A stretch of 64,000 nucleotides of DNA from Chryseobacterium gwangjuense (GCF_021311115.1 NZ_JAJTNP010000007.1:62001-126000); one strand, 5' to 3'; numbered from the stretch's first letter, positions 7,889 to 16,762 are shown. Notes: generated by a model from the sequence alone, not told the origin. Translations and numbers: made by a program.

Positions 7889-8770
7889 TTAATTCGATTT
7901 TTTAGCTTTAATCATTGCTTCCAACGCATCCCACATTTCCTGCGGAATATCTTCCAGCATATTAAATTCACCGGCTCCTTGCAACCATTCACCTCCATCA
8001 ATGGTTACTACTTCACCATTCATGTACGCGGAATAATCGGAAACCAGATACGCTGCAAGATTAGCCAATTCCTGATGTTCACCTACTCTTCTCAGTGGAA
8101 CTTTCTTTCTCATATCAAATTTTTCCTGCAAATCTCCCGGAAGCAATCTGTCCCAAGCTCCTTTGGTAGGGAAAGGTCCCGGAGCAATAGCATTGAAACG
8201 GATTCCATACTTTGCCCATTCAACCGCTAAAGATCTTGTCATCGCTAAAACTCCTGCTTTTGCACATGCCGATGGAACAACATATGCAGAACCCGTCCAA
8301 GAATAAGTAGTCACGATATTTAGAACTGTTCCCGGAGTTTTAGAATCAATCCAGTGTTTTCCAATGGATAGTGTACAGTTTTTTGTTCCCTTCAATACAA
8401 TATCTAAAATAGAATCGAATGCTGAGTGCGTTAGTCTTTCTGTTGGCGAAATGAAATTTCCTGCCGCGTTATTTAATAAAATATCAATTTTTCCAAATTC
8501 TTTTAAAGTAGCTTCCTTCATAGCTTCCACTTCCTCCCAGTTTCTCACATCACAGGCAACACAAAGAACTTTTCCACCCGTTTCTTCTTCTAATTCTTTT
8601 GCAGTTCCTTGTAATTTTTCAATATTTCTGGAAGTGATCACCACTTTCGCACCTAGCTGAAGGAAATATTTGGTCATTGCTTTTCCAAGGCCGCTTCCTC
8701 CTCCTGTAACAATCGCTACTTTATCTTTTAGTGCGTCCTCACGCAACATAGGTTGTGTATAAAGATTCAT
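7889..8770 (-). CDS. SDR family oxidoreductase, 2,4-dienoyl-CoA reductase type
   Basis: A 293-residue Rossmann-fold enzyme. The NADP-binding TGGGSGLGKA lies at about residues 22-31, CDVRNWEE supplies the adenine-binding Asp, and NNAAGNF is the central motif. The classical YxxxK pair is absent. Instead a Tyr in TTYSW, a Ser 11 residues later and a Lys 15 residues later reproduce the Tyr/Ser/Lys spacing known from mitochondrial 2,4-dienoyl-CoA reductase. The likely reaction is NADPH-dependent reduction of dienoyl-CoA during oxidation of unsaturated fatty acids. No other beta-oxidation gene is nearby, so the role rests on the active-site pattern. The C-terminal 35 residues are an extra helix. 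Confidence 0.82.
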   Translation of the reverse strand: MNLYTQPMLREDALKDKVAIVTGGGSGLGKAMTKYFLQLGAKVVITSRNIEKLQGTAKELEEETGGKVLCVACDVRNWEEVEAMKEATLKEFGKIDILLNNAAGNFISPTERLTHSAFDSILDIVLKGTKNCTLSIGKHWIDSKTPGTVLNIVTTYSWTGSAYVVPSACAKAGVLAMTRSLAVEWAKYGIRFNAIAPGPFPTKGAWDRLLPGDLQEKFDMRKKVPLRRVGEHQELANLAAYLVSDYSAYMNGEVVTIDGGEWLQGAGEFNMLEDIPQEMWDALEAMIKAKKSN

Positions 8771-8865
8771 ACGTTTTATTTTTTCTTAAAAATAATAAAT
8801 ATTGAAACGTAATCCTTTAAAATAGACTAAGAAATAATGCTACAAATAATTATTTTACATACTAT

Positions 8866-8899
8866 CAAAAAAACAGCCTGACAAATAATTCGTCAGGCT
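8866..8899 (-). terminator. Rho-independent terminator after DUF1573 gene
   Basis: AGCCTGAC (8875-8882) pairs perfectly with GTCAGGCT (8892-8899). The minus-strand transcript continues into a seven-base U-tract (complement of 8867-8873). Confidence 0.78.
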
Positions 8900-8927
8900 A
8901 TTTCTATATTGAACAAGATTAAATTAA

Positions 8928-9341
8928 TTAAGAAGCAACAACTGTTCCTTTAAATGTAAGTGTTTTTGGAGTTTTGCTGTCGCTAGTTGTAACGTTCACT
9001 GTTTTCATGAACGGACCTGCAGTTGCAGCATTATAGCTAGCTTCTACAAATCCTTTTTTCCCCGGAAGGATCGGAGTTTTTGTATAATCTGCTGTTGTAC
9101 AACCACATGACGGCGCTACATTTTCGATAACGATAGGCTTGTTTGATGTATTGGTAAATTCAAATCTGATTACTTTTGGTTTACCTTGAGGAATATTTCC
9201 TACTTCAATTGATTCAGATTTCCATTTAATGGCGTCTGCAAGTACTCTTACTACAGGAGAATTATCCGTAGGAAGTACATTTGCATAAAATGGAGAAAAT
9301 GCCAAAACTGCTAAAAGTGCTGTGATTTTTAAATTTTTCAT
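8928..9341 (-). CDS. DUF1573 family secreted protein
   Basis: A 137-residue protein with a signal peptide (about residues 1-20). The mature part is one immunoglobulin-like DUF1573 domain: IPQGKPKVIRFEFTNTSNKPIVIENV, then the conserved PSCGCTTADY, and the closing strands VNVTTSDSKTPKTLTFKGTV. This small domain is very common in Bacteroidota and resembles ASH/PapD-like folds; its biochemical role is not established. The gene is monocistronic, with a -7 box upstream and a strong terminator downstream, and lies head to head with the histidine kinase gene. Confidence 0.88.
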   Translation of the reverse strand: MKNLKITALLAVLAFSPFYANVLPTDNSPVVRVLADAIKWKSESIEVGNIPQGKPKVIRFEFTNTSNKPIVIENVAPSCGCTTADYTKTPILPGKKGFVEASYNAATAGPFMKTVNVTTSDSKTPKTLTFKGTVVAS

Positions 9342-9390
9342 GAGTATAAATTTTAATAGTTAAAATAACCGATTTTTATTTTTGTTACAG

Positions 9391-9398
9391 CAAATGTA
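9391..9398 (-). promoter_or_regulatory. candidate -7 box of DUF1573 gene (TACATTTG)
   Basis: Minus-strand TACATTTG is a full TAnnTTTG match, 49 bases before the DUF1573 ATG. No -33 box at the expected distance. Confidence 0.4.
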
Positions 9399-9489
9399 AG
9401 CTGAATATGAATATGACTTGTTAACCGCTATCAAACATTTGTTAATAAGTTGTTAATGATAAAAAATTAATAGATATTTTTGGATAATA

Positions 9490-10746
9490 TTGTTTCTGCA
9501 AATGGAAATAAAAAGACTTAATATTATTATCACTCTCGGGTTTATTGCTATTATCGGAATTTTGATAGCGCAGCTTTTATGGACCCGACAAGCTTATAAT
9601 CTCGAAAATCAAAAATTTAATCAAAAAGTAAACATTGCTCTGCTTGAAGTTGCGGAAAAGCTGTCCGGAGGAAAAACTTCTTTCACGGAAAATCCTGTGC
9701 AGAATATATCCAATGATTATTATGTGGTTAATATTAATAATGAATTTCATCCTGCAGTTTTGGAACATTATTTAAAAACAGAATTCACACGTTTTCAAAT
9801 CAATACCAATTACGTTTACGCTTTATATAATTGCCATAGCGATAAAATGATCTATGGAAAATATATATCCAAAAATCAGGAAAGTCCCAATACTAAAATA
9901 CAATTTCCAAAACATAAGAATTTGGTCTATTATTTTTCAATTCGTTTTCCTGATAAGACAACGTATTTGATCAGTTCATTACGTTTTTGGTATTTGCTTA
10001 CTTTTGCCCTAATTATTATCCTTTTGGTGTATGTCTACTCAATTTACACCATTATTCAGCAAAAAAAATTCTCTGAACTGCAAAGGGATTTTATCAATAA
10101 TATGACCCATGAGTTCAAAACTCCCCTTTCATCCATACTTCTGGCTTCCGAAGCATTAACAAAACAGGATTTGGTAAAAGAAAATCCTAAGCTGCAGACT
10201 TATACTTCCATTATCACCGATCAAAGTCATAAACTTAATAATCACATCGAAAAAATACTGAATATTGCCAAAAATGATGCTTCCGGGTTGTCTTTAAAAC
10301 CTCAAAGAATAATTTTACTCTCTTTTATTCAGGAAATTGTGGACACCATAAAGCAAAAGAATGAGAATTTATCCATTGAAATAAACATTGACAGTACTAT
10401 TTCGGTCATTGCAGACGAATTTCACTTTACCAACATCATTTACAACATTTTAGATAATTCCATTAAATATTGTGAAACCGAGCCCAACATCACAATTTCT
10501 TCAAATAAAGATTCAAAAGGTTTATATTTAAAGTTTAAAGACAATGGAATGGGAATTCCGGCTAAAAACCTTCCTCATATTTTTGATAAATTTTACAGGG
10601 TAAACACAAAGAAAAGTGATGAAGTGAATGGTTTTGGGCTAGGATTATTTTATGTAAAAAAGATTGTCCAGCAACATAACTGGAAGATTTCAGTTGAAAA
10701 TAATCAGGATCAAGGAATTACCATTACCCTGTTTTTACCTTTTTAA
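9490..10746 (+). CDS. sensor histidine kinase
   Basis: A 418-residue two-component sensor. TM1 is at about residues 12-31 and TM2 at about 165-188, enclosing a periplasmic sensor of roughly 130 residues with no recognised fold. The HisKA motif FINNMTHEFKTP carries phospho-acceptor His207. The ATPase domain has the N box (IIYNILDNSIKY), G1 (DNGMGIP), F box (IFDKFYR) and G2 (GFGLGLF). An ATG at 9502 (MEIKRLN) is an equally good start and gives a more typical N-terminus. The response regulator gene follows 19 bases later, so they form one system. Signal and target genes are unknown; the GH92 gene downstream is a possible target. Confidence 0.93.
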   Translation: MFLQMEIKRLNIIITLGFIAIIGILIAQLLWTRQAYNLENQKFNQKVNIALLEVAEKLSGGKTSFTENPVQNISNDYYVVNINNEFHPAVLEHYLKTEFTRFQINTNYVYALYNCHSDKMIYGKYISKNQESPNTKIQFPKHKNLVYYFSIRFPDKTTYLISSLRFWYLLTFALIIILLVYVYSIYTIIQQKKFSELQRDFINNMTHEFKTPLSSILLASEALTKQDLVKENPKLQTYTSIITDQSHKLNNHIEKILNIAKNDASGLSLKPQRIILLSFIQEIVDTIKQKNENLSIEINIDSTISVIADEFHFTNIIYNILDNSIKYCETEPNITISSNKDSKGLYLKFKDNGMGIPAKNLPHIFDKFYRVNTKKSDEVNGFGLGLFYVKKIVQQHNWKISVENNQDQGITITLFLPF

Positions 10747-10765
10747 ACCAATTAATGTGCAATTC

Positions 10766-11446
10766 ATGGGAAAATCTAAAATTCTATACGCAGAAGACGA
10801 TAAAACTATAGCTTTTCTGATTCAGGACAGTCTGGAAAGTTATTATGATATTTCCTGTTATGCAGACGGAAAATCTGCGTTTGAAGCATTTAATAATGAA
10901 AGTTTTGACATTTGTCTTTTGGATATCATGATGCCTGAAATGAACGGTTTTGAAGTCGCACAGCATATTCGTGAAAAAAACGCTGAAATCCCGATCATTT
11001 TTATTTCGGCAAAAGCTTTAAAGGAAGATAGAATTAAAGGATTGAAAATTGGTGCAGATGATTATCTCGTAAAACCTTTCAGTATTGAAGAACTCATTTT
11101 AAAAATTGAAGTTTTCCTGAAACGTTCAAAAAAAACAGAATCTTCGCCACAAAAATACCAAATCGGAAAATACAATTTTGACCCGAAGAATTATACTTTA
11201 CAGGATCAGGAAAATACGATCACCCTTACCCAAAGAGAATCTGAACTGCTTCTATATTTCATCCGTAATAAAAATACGGTGTTGAAAAGACAAGATATTT
11301 TGAAGGCTGTTTGGGGCGATGACGATTATTTTATGGGGCGAAGCCTGGATGTTTTTATCTCAAGATTACGAAAAGTATTTGCAGACGATCAAAATATCAT
11401 CATCGAAAACTTACATGGAATTGGTTTCCGTTTCTCGGAAAAATAA
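10766..11446 (+). CDS. OmpR/PhoB-type response regulator
   Basis: A 226-residue response regulator. The receiver domain (about 1-120) has the acidic pair in YAEDD, phospho-acceptor Asp53 in LLDIMMP, and Lys103 in YLVKPFS. The C-terminal part (about 130-226) is a winged helix with LTQRESELLLYF and DVFISRLRKVF. The reading frame stays open further upstream into the kinase gene, but the ATG at 10766 (MGKSKILYAEDD) gives the normal family N-terminus. Cognate partner of the kinase ending at 10746. Confidence 0.93.
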   Translation: MGKSKILYAEDDKTIAFLIQDSLESYYDISCYADGKSAFEAFNNESFDICLLDIMMPEMNGFEVAQHIREKNAEIPIIFISAKALKEDRIKGLKIGADDYLVKPFSIEELILKIEVFLKRSKKTESSPQKYQIGKYNFDPKNYTLQDQENTITLTQRESELLLYFIRNKNTVLKRQDILKAVWGDDDYFMGRSLDVFISRLRKVFADDQNIIIENLHGIGFRFSEK

Positions 11447-11490
11447 TCCATGAGTTTTCTCTACATTTACTCTTCGAAAAATATTCATAC

Positions 11491-13788
11491 ATGAAAAGAT
11501 CAGGAACTCCTATTTTTCTATTTCTCTTGTTTTTTAGTTTATATGGTAAAGCCCAAACATTTGAAAGACTTTATCAATATGTAAATCCTTTGATCGGGAC
11601 CGAAAAAATGGGACATACCTATCCCGGCGCAACCGCTCCATTTGGAGCTGTTCAACTGAGTCCCGAAACAGATACTATTTCTTACGAACTGAACGGAAAA
11701 TATAATGGTGAAGTCTACAAATATTGTGCAGGCTATCGCTATGAAGATAAAACCATCGTAGGATTTAGTTCTACTCATTTTAGTGGAACCGGACATTCTG
11801 ATTTGGGAGATTTTTTAATAATGCCAACTGTTGGAAAATTACAATTGAATCCGGGAACAGCAACCAATCCTGAAAAAGGTTACAGAAGCAGATTTTCACA
11901 TCAGAACGAAACCGCAGAAGCAGGATATTACAAAGTAAAACTGGATGATTCTAATATTTTAGCAGAACTAACAGCAACTACAAGAGTTGGAGTTCATCGC
12001 TATACGTTTCCGAAGTCTGATCAAACACATATTATTTTAGATTTGATGGCAGGAATTTACAATTACGATGGGAAAAACGTCTGGACCTATGTTCGTGTAG
12101 AAAACGGAAATACCATTACCGGTTATCGACAAACCAACGGTTGGGCGCGAACAAGAACGGTTTATTTCGCTATGAAATTTTCAAAGCCATTTAAATCTTA
12201 CGGTCAGAAAAACTATGACGGGAAACAGGTTTACAACGGTTTTTGGAGAAAATTTGACCAGACAAAAAACTTTCCTGAGATCGCAGGAAAAAATTTGAAA
12301 ATGTATTTTGACTTTGATACCAATGAGAATGAAGCTATTGAAGTTAAATTAGCCATTTCACCCGTAAGTCAAACCAATGCTCTCGAAAATTTAAACAAAG
12401 AAACCGGAAATTTATCTTTTGATCAAATAAAAGCACAAACCCAGGAAAATTGGAATAAAGAATTAAATAAAATCGTCATTAAAGGTTCTGAAACAGAAAA
12501 AACGAATTTCTATACCGCAATGTATCATACGTTTATCAATCCTACAACCTATAATGACATAAATGGAGAATACAAAGGGTTGGATCAAAATATTCATAAA
12601 GCAGAAGGTTTTACAAATTACACCACTTTCTCCCTTTGGGATACGTATCGTGCACTGCATCCTTTCTTTAATATTATTCAACCCAAAAGAAACAGCGATA
12701 TGGTGAAATCGATGATGGCTCATTATGATCAATTTTCTATGAAAATGTTGCCAATCTGGTCGCATTATGCCAATGATAACTGGTGCATGAGCGGTTATCA
12801 CAGTGTAAGCGTGGTTGCAGATGCCATTATTAAAGGAAATTATGACGGTGATGCAAAAGAAGCACTGAAAGCTTGTATTGCAACTGCCAACAAAAGAGAC
12901 TACGAAGGAATCGGGCAATATATTGATTTAGGATATATTCCTGCGGAAAAAAGCGGAACTTCGGTTTCCAATACCCTGGAATATGCATATGATGATTGGG
13001 CAATCGCTCAACTCGCTAAACATTTGGGCGAAACTGAAATATATAATCAATTCATTAAACGTTCTGAAAACTGGAAAAACAATTTTGATAAAACAACAGG
13101 ATTTATGCGTCCTCGTTTGTCAGATGGAAGTTTTAAGAAAGATTTTAATGCTTTAAGTACACACGGACAAGGTTTCATAGAAGGAAATTCATGGAATTAC
13201 ACTTTCTTCGTTCCTCAAAATCCGGATGAATTAATTCAGTTGATGGGTGGAAAGAAAAAATTTGCTTCAAAACTGGATGAATTGTTCACAATGCATTTAC
13301 CGGACGAGTTTTTTGCAGATACGGAAGATATTACAAGAGAGGGAATCATCGGTGGCTATGTTCACGGAAATGAACCGGCACATCACGTAGCATATCTTTA
13401 CAATTGGGCAGGACAACCGTGGAAAACTCAGGCACAGATCCGAAGAATTTTAGAAATGCAATACAAAGCAACTCCCGATGGATTGGGTGGTAATGATGAT
13501 GCAGGACAAATGAGTGCTTGGTATATTTTGAGTTCGCTTGGTTTTTATCCTGTTGCTCCCGGTTCTGAAGATTATGTTATCGGAAGTCCGAATGTTGACC
13601 ATGCAATTTTGAATTTAGAAAACGGAAAAACTTTTGAAATAGAAGCCATTAATCAGAGTCCGAAAAATGTATATATTCAAAAAATTCTTTTGAATGGAAA
13701 GAAAATTAAAAACTTCACCTTGAAGCATTCTGATATTATGAATGGTGGGAAATTAAGTTTTTATATGAGTCCTACACCAAAAAAATGA
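11491..13788 (+). CDS. GH92 family alpha-mannosidase, secreted
   Basis: A 765-residue protein with a signal peptide ending near GKAQ. The GH92 landmarks are complete: YVNPLIGTEKMGHTYPGA at the N-terminus of the beta-sandwich domain, then the (alpha/alpha)6 catalytic domain with GYVHGNEPAHHVAYLY, whose Glu is conserved, and GGNDDAGQMSAWY, whose Asp residues coordinate calcium or activate water. These enzymes are calcium-dependent exo-alpha-mannosidases that trim host or yeast N-glycans. Length matches the family. It starts 44 bases after the response regulator, so it may be co-transcribed with it. Linkage specificity cannot be read from sequence. Confidence 0.92.
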   Translation: MKRSGTPIFLFLLFFSLYGKAQTFERLYQYVNPLIGTEKMGHTYPGATAPFGAVQLSPETDTISYELNGKYNGEVYKYCAGYRYEDKTIVGFSSTHFSGTGHSDLGDFLIMPTVGKLQLNPGTATNPEKGYRSRFSHQNETAEAGYYKVKLDDSNILAELTATTRVGVHRYTFPKSDQTHIILDLMAGIYNYDGKNVWTYVRVENGNTITGYRQTNGWARTRTVYFAMKFSKPFKSYGQKNYDGKQVYNGFWRKFDQTKNFPEIAGKNLKMYFDFDTNENEAIEVKLAISPVSQTNALENLNKETGNLSFDQIKAQTQENWNKELNKIVIKGSETEKTNFYTAMYHTFINPTTYNDINGEYKGLDQNIHKAEGFTNYTTFSLWDTYRALHPFFNIIQPKRNSDMVKSMMAHYDQFSMKMLPIWSHYANDNWCMSGYHSVSVVADAIIKGNYDGDAKEALKACIATANKRDYEGIGQYIDLGYIPAEKSGTSVSNTLEYAYDDWAIAQLAKHLGETEIYNQFIKRSENWKNNFDKTTGFMRPRLSDGSFKKDFNALSTHGQGFIEGNSWNYTFFVPQNPDELIQLMGGKKKFASKLDELFTMHLPDEFFADTEDITREGIIGGYVHGNEPAHHVAYLYNWAGQPWKTQAQIRRILEMQYKATPDGLGGNDDAGQMSAWYILSSLGFYPVAPGSEDYVIGSPNVDHAILNLENGKTFEIEAINQSPKNVYIQKILLNGKKIKNFTLKHSDIMNGGKLSFYMSPTPKK

Positions 13789-13800
13789 AACCTTTTGTTG

Positions 13801-13857
13801 TCATTCCGTAGGAATCTAAGCAAAATAATTAGGATTGCCTAGATTCCTACGGAATGA
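13801..13857. repeat. near-perfect 23-base inverted repeat
   Basis: Arms 13801-13823 and 13835-13857 match at 22 of 23 positions around an 11-base loop. The outer part TCATTCCGTAGGAATC is a variant of the REP-like family seen at 7778 and 15151. It lies just after the GH92 stop and can act as its terminator. In the 314-base gap 13789-14102 it is followed by an unstructured stretch and then the direct repeats at 14024. Confidence 0.65.
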
Positions 13858-14023
13858 GAATATTATGTATCAATCTCCCTTAGAATTTGATAAATAATTC
13901 TGTTTTTAGATTTATTATTAACTTTTCTGAATCTTCATTTATAATTTTATCTCTCGCAGATTTGGTTGATTACGCAGATGATCTTCTCTGACAACAATTA
14001 AGAGAAAAATACACAATCCGTAA

Positions 14024-14053
14024 TTTGCATACGACAACCATGGTTTTGCATAC
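14024..14053 (+). promoter_or_regulatory. direct repeats spaced 21 bp: candidate AraC-type operator
   Basis: TTTGCATAC occurs at 14024-14032 and again at 14045-14053, a 21-base period or two helical turns, which is the usual arrangement for AraC-family half sites. It lies 50 bases before the aldo/keto reductase ATG, and an AraC-type gene follows that reductase. The pairing of site and regulator is inference. Confidence 0.45.
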
Positions 14054-14102
14054 ATCCGGTTTTTAATTTCTGCTGAATTTTGTATCAATAAAATTTAACG
14101 AT

Positions 14103-15110
14103 ATGAAATTAAATCAGGTAAAATTAGGAAATCAAGGTTTAATAGTTCCTAATATTGGTTTGGGATGTATGGGAATGACTGGCTTTGGCGATTTGGATAT
14201 GTACGGTAAAACTGATGAACAAGAAGCTATTGCAACCATTCATCGTTCTTTGGAATTGGGTGGCAATTTTCTGGACACTGCAGATTTGTATGGTCCTTTC
14301 AAAAATGAACAATTGATTGCAAAAGCTATTGAAGGTAGTCGTGATCAATATATTATTGCTACAAAATTCGGCTGGGAAATTGACGACAAAGACCAGATAA
14401 CCTGGAAAATCAAGGGAACCAAAGACTATGTAAAAAAATCTATCGAACGCTCTTTGAAAAATCTAAAGACAGATTATATTGATCTTTATTATATGCATCG
14501 TCTTGATAAAAATACACCTATTGAAGAAACTGTGGGAGCGATGGCTGACCTGGTAAAAGAAGGTAAGATTGGTTATATTGGATTGTCGGAAGTATCTTCT
14601 GAAACCGTAAAAAGAGCACATGCTGTTCATCCAATTTCTGCAGTGCAAAGCGAATATTCTTTATTTGAAAGAACAGCTGAAGAGAAAGGAGTCATTAAAA
14701 CATTGCATGAATTAGGTATTGGCTTTGTAGCATATTCTCCATTGGGAAGAGGTTTTTTATCTGGAAATATCAAGACCATAAATGATCTGCCGGAAAATGA
14801 TTTCAGAAGAGGAATTCCGCGTTTTCAGGAACACTATTTTCATAAAAACATTGAGTTGGTAGAAGCCATCGAAAATCTTGCCCAAGAAAAAAACATTACC
14901 TCATCACAATTGGCATTAGCTTGGATCATCAGCAAAGGAATCTTGCCTATTCCGGGAACAAAACGCAGAAAATATCTGGAACAAAATATTGAAGCTTCAA
15001 AGATTAAATTATCTGAAACCGAACTTCAAAAACTGGAAAACATTGTGCCTTTAGGAACAGATACGGGAGCGCCTTATGATGAATTCAGCATGGGACTTTT
15101 GGATTATTAA
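14103..15110 (+). CDS. aldo/keto reductase
   Basis: A 335-residue TIM-barrel oxidoreductase. The catalytic tetrad is complete: Asp58 and Tyr63 in FLDTADLYGP, Lys88 in ATKFGW, and His132 in YYMHRLD. The C-terminal GTKRRKYLEQNI supplies the usual NADPH-phosphate binding basic residues. It belongs to the subgroup often annotated as YakC/pyridoxal-reductase-like, which reduces small aldehydes and ketones. The physiological substrate is unknown. A direct-repeat operator candidate lies upstream and an AraC-family regulator is next downstream, so it is probably inducible. Confidence 0.9.
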   Translation: MKLNQVKLGNQGLIVPNIGLGCMGMTGFGDLDMYGKTDEQEAIATIHRSLELGGNFLDTADLYGPFKNEQLIAKAIEGSRDQYIIATKFGWEIDDKDQITWKIKGTKDYVKKSIERSLKNLKTDYIDLYYMHRLDKNTPIEETVGAMADLVKEGKIGYIGLSEVSSETVKRAHAVHPISAVQSEYSLFERTAEEKGVIKTLHELGIGFVAYSPLGRGFLSGNIKTINDLPENDFRRGIPRFQEHYFHKNIELVEAIENLAQEKNITSSQLALAWIISKGILPIPGTKRRKYLEQNIEASKIKLSETELQKLENIVPLGTDTGAPYDEFSMGLLDY

Positions 15111-15150
15111 TTTGTAACTTTAATTAATATTTTAGGTTATATAAATTGTT

Positions 15151-15220
15151 GTCATTCTGAATGAAATGAAATGTAGTGAAGAATCTTATTGTGTTAAGAT
15201 CCTTCCTTCGTCAGAATGAC
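15151..15220. repeat. REP-like imperfect inverted repeat, copy 2
   Basis: GTCATTCTGA at 15151 and TCAGAATGAC ending at 15220 enclose GAAGAATCTTA and TAAGATCCTTC. It shares units with the copies at 7778 and 43805. It lies 40 bases after the aldo/keto reductase stop and may terminate it. Confidence 0.65.
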
Positions 15221-15245
15221 ATTACAACTCCATTATCTATACATC

Positions 15246-15315
15246 ACGCCCCGGCTTGAACGGAGCTCTTTTTGCAAAGCAAAAAAGCGGGAGTGGAAGA
15301 CGGAAATAGGCGCCA
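15246..15315. repeat. GC-rich flavobacterial-type repeat element
   Basis: A GC-rich stretch in an AT-rich gap, with an internal hairpin of CTTTTTGC, AAA, GCAAAAAAG between the flanks GCCCCGGCTTGAACGGAG and CGGGAGTGGAAGACGG. I recall very similar dispersed elements in Flavobacterium and Chryseobacterium genomes but know of no function. It ends about 25 bases before the AraC-family ATG. Confidence 0.5.
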
Positions 15316-15338
15316 AAAAATAAAAAAATCTAACAATA

Positions 15339-16235
15339 ATGAACACCATAAAATCTATTTCAGTATTTCACAAATTACTTTCTCTTCCTGAACCCAAACA
15401 TCCGATGGTAAGTGTTATCAATCTCTCTGAAAGTATTTTTATCGAAGATGATATCTGGAAAGGTTTTGTAAGCAGATATTATTGTGTGGCTCTAAAACGG
15501 AATGCCAAAGGAAAAATAAAATACGGACAGCAGCATTACGATTACGACAAAGGGGTACTAAGCTTTACAGCTCCCAGTCAGGTTCAGTATCTTGATTTGA
15601 AGACAATGGATTGTGAGAATACGGGGTATCTTTTAATCTTTCACGAAGATTTTCTGCTGAAACATGCTTTAGCTAAAACGATTTCTTCATACGGATTTTT
15701 CTCATACGCAGTGAATGAAGCATTACATTTATCTGAAGATGAAGAAAATGATTTGCTTGAAATCATGTATAAAATTGACAAAGAATGCCAACATATCGAC
15801 CACCATACCCAGGAAATTATTTTGTCCCAGATTGAATTATTATTGAATTATTCCAAGCGTTTTTATGAAAGACAATTCATCACCAGAAAAAGTGGAAACC
15901 ATCAACTTTTAACAAAATTTGAAACCTATCTTAATAATTACTTTGATAAGGAATCTTCTGGCAAAAGACTTTTAACGGTTCATCAAATTGCTGAAGCGAT
16001 GAACCTTTCCCCCAATTATTTAAGTGATCTTTTAAGGGTTCATACCGGACAAAATACCCAACAGCATATTCATGAAAAACTGATTAGTAAAGCAAAAGAA
16101 AAGCTTTCTACAACGGAATTATCGGTGAGCGAAATTGCTTATGAACTAGGTTTTGAACATTCACAATCATTCAGTACACTTTTTAAAAAGAAAACACAAA
16201 TGTCACCTTTGGAATTCAGGCAATCATTTAATTAA
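15339..16235 (+). CDS. AraC family transcriptional regulator
   Basis: A 298-residue regulator. The N-terminal part (about 1-180) is a cupin-like ligand domain without an obvious effector motif. The C-terminal 100 residues form the double HTH: HQIAEAMNLSPNYLSDLLRVHTG for the first, and STTELSVSEIAYELGFEHSQSFSTLFKKKTQMSPLEFR for the second, including the family-typical P and FR residues. It follows the aldo/keto reductase on the same strand with only repeats between them, so that gene is its likely target. Confidence 0.9.
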   Translation: MNTIKSISVFHKLLSLPEPKHPMVSVINLSESIFIEDDIWKGFVSRYYCVALKRNAKGKIKYGQQHYDYDKGVLSFTAPSQVQYLDLKTMDCENTGYLLIFHEDFLLKHALAKTISSYGFFSYAVNEALHLSEDEENDLLEIMYKIDKECQHIDHHTQEIILSQIELLLNYSKRFYERQFITRKSGNHQLLTKFETYLNNYFDKESSGKRLLTVHQIAEAMNLSPNYLSDLLRVHTGQNTQQHIHEKLISKAKEKLSTTELSVSEIAYELGFEHSQSFSTLFKKKTQMSPLEFRQSFN

Positions 16236-16259
16236 ATTCATTATCTCACAGAATTATTT

Positions 16260-16667
16260 TTAGAAAACATCTTCTCTGATATTATTTTTATGCTTCCTTC
16301 CCCATTCAGAAAGTGACATAATCACCGTTTTCAAAGTCCGGCTGTAATCCGTCGAAATATACTCTACCACAACAGGAGTCTGTTCAGCATGTACAACTCG
16401 TTTTACAAAGCCATTCAGTTCCAGATCTTTCAATTCGTTGGATAAAACCTTTGCTGAAATTCCGGGTATCATTCTCTGTAATTCATTAAAGCGGACATTT
16501 CCCAGTTCTTGCAAGACAATAATGATTTTCAGTTTCCACTTTCCTCCAATTACATAAATTGCATCTTCTACAGCCGAAAGATTTTCGCTACAATTGGCTC
16601 TACAAGGAGCTTCTTGAGTTTCAACCGAAGCATTGATTGGATTTTCCATAGCATTTATATTTAACAA
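16260..16667 (-). CDS. HxlR family transcriptional regulator
   Basis: A 135-residue winged-helix regulator. The HxlR core is clear: AIYVIGGKWKLKIIIVLQEL, RFNELQRMIPGISAKVLSNELKDLELNGFVKR, then the wing and YSRTLKTVIMSLSEWGRKH. Cysteines at about residues 23 and 27 (APCRANC) precede the core. HxlR proteins such as YodB and HypR sense electrophiles or disulfide stress through N-terminal cysteines and often control divergent azoreductase or nitroreductase genes, as the arrangement here suggests. A palindrome in the shared promoter region is the likely operator. Confidence 0.9.
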   Translation of the reverse strand: MLNINAMENPINASVETQEAPCRANCSENLSAVEDAIYVIGGKWKLKIIIVLQELGNVRFNELQRMIPGISAKVLSNELKDLELNGFVKRVVHAEQTPVVVEYISTDYSRTLKTVIMSLSEWGRKHKNNIREDVF

Positions 16668-16672
16668 CTAAC

Positions 16673-16696
16673 CAAAAGGTTACTACTAACCTTTTG
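16673..16696. promoter_or_regulatory. palindromic operator between hxlR-type and azoreductase genes
   Basis: CAAAAGGTTA (16673-16682), CTAC, TAACCTTTTG (16687-16696): perfect ten-base arms. A related half site, CTACTAACTTTTC, follows at 16701-16713. It sits in the 95-base divergent promoter region, six bases from the HxlR start codon, so it is the best candidate binding site for autoregulation and control of the azoreductase. Confidence 0.6.
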
Positions 16697-16728
16697 TTCA
16701 CTACTAACTTTTCAAAAGCAAATGTACA

Positions 16729-16736
16729 TAATTTTG
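16729..16736 (+). promoter_or_regulatory. candidate -7 box of azoreductase gene (TAATTTTG)
   Basis: TAATTTTG matches TAnnTTTG 26 bases before the preferred ATG at 16763. A longer coding start at 16694 would place this box inside the gene, which favours the shorter protein. Confidence 0.45.
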
Positions 16737-16762
16737 CTGAAGAAATTTTAATCATCAAAAAA

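Noticed and set aside
10664..10765. Extended N-terminus of the response regulator
   Set aside because: It would overlap the kinase gene by 80 bases; the ATG at 10766 gives the usual receiver-domain start.
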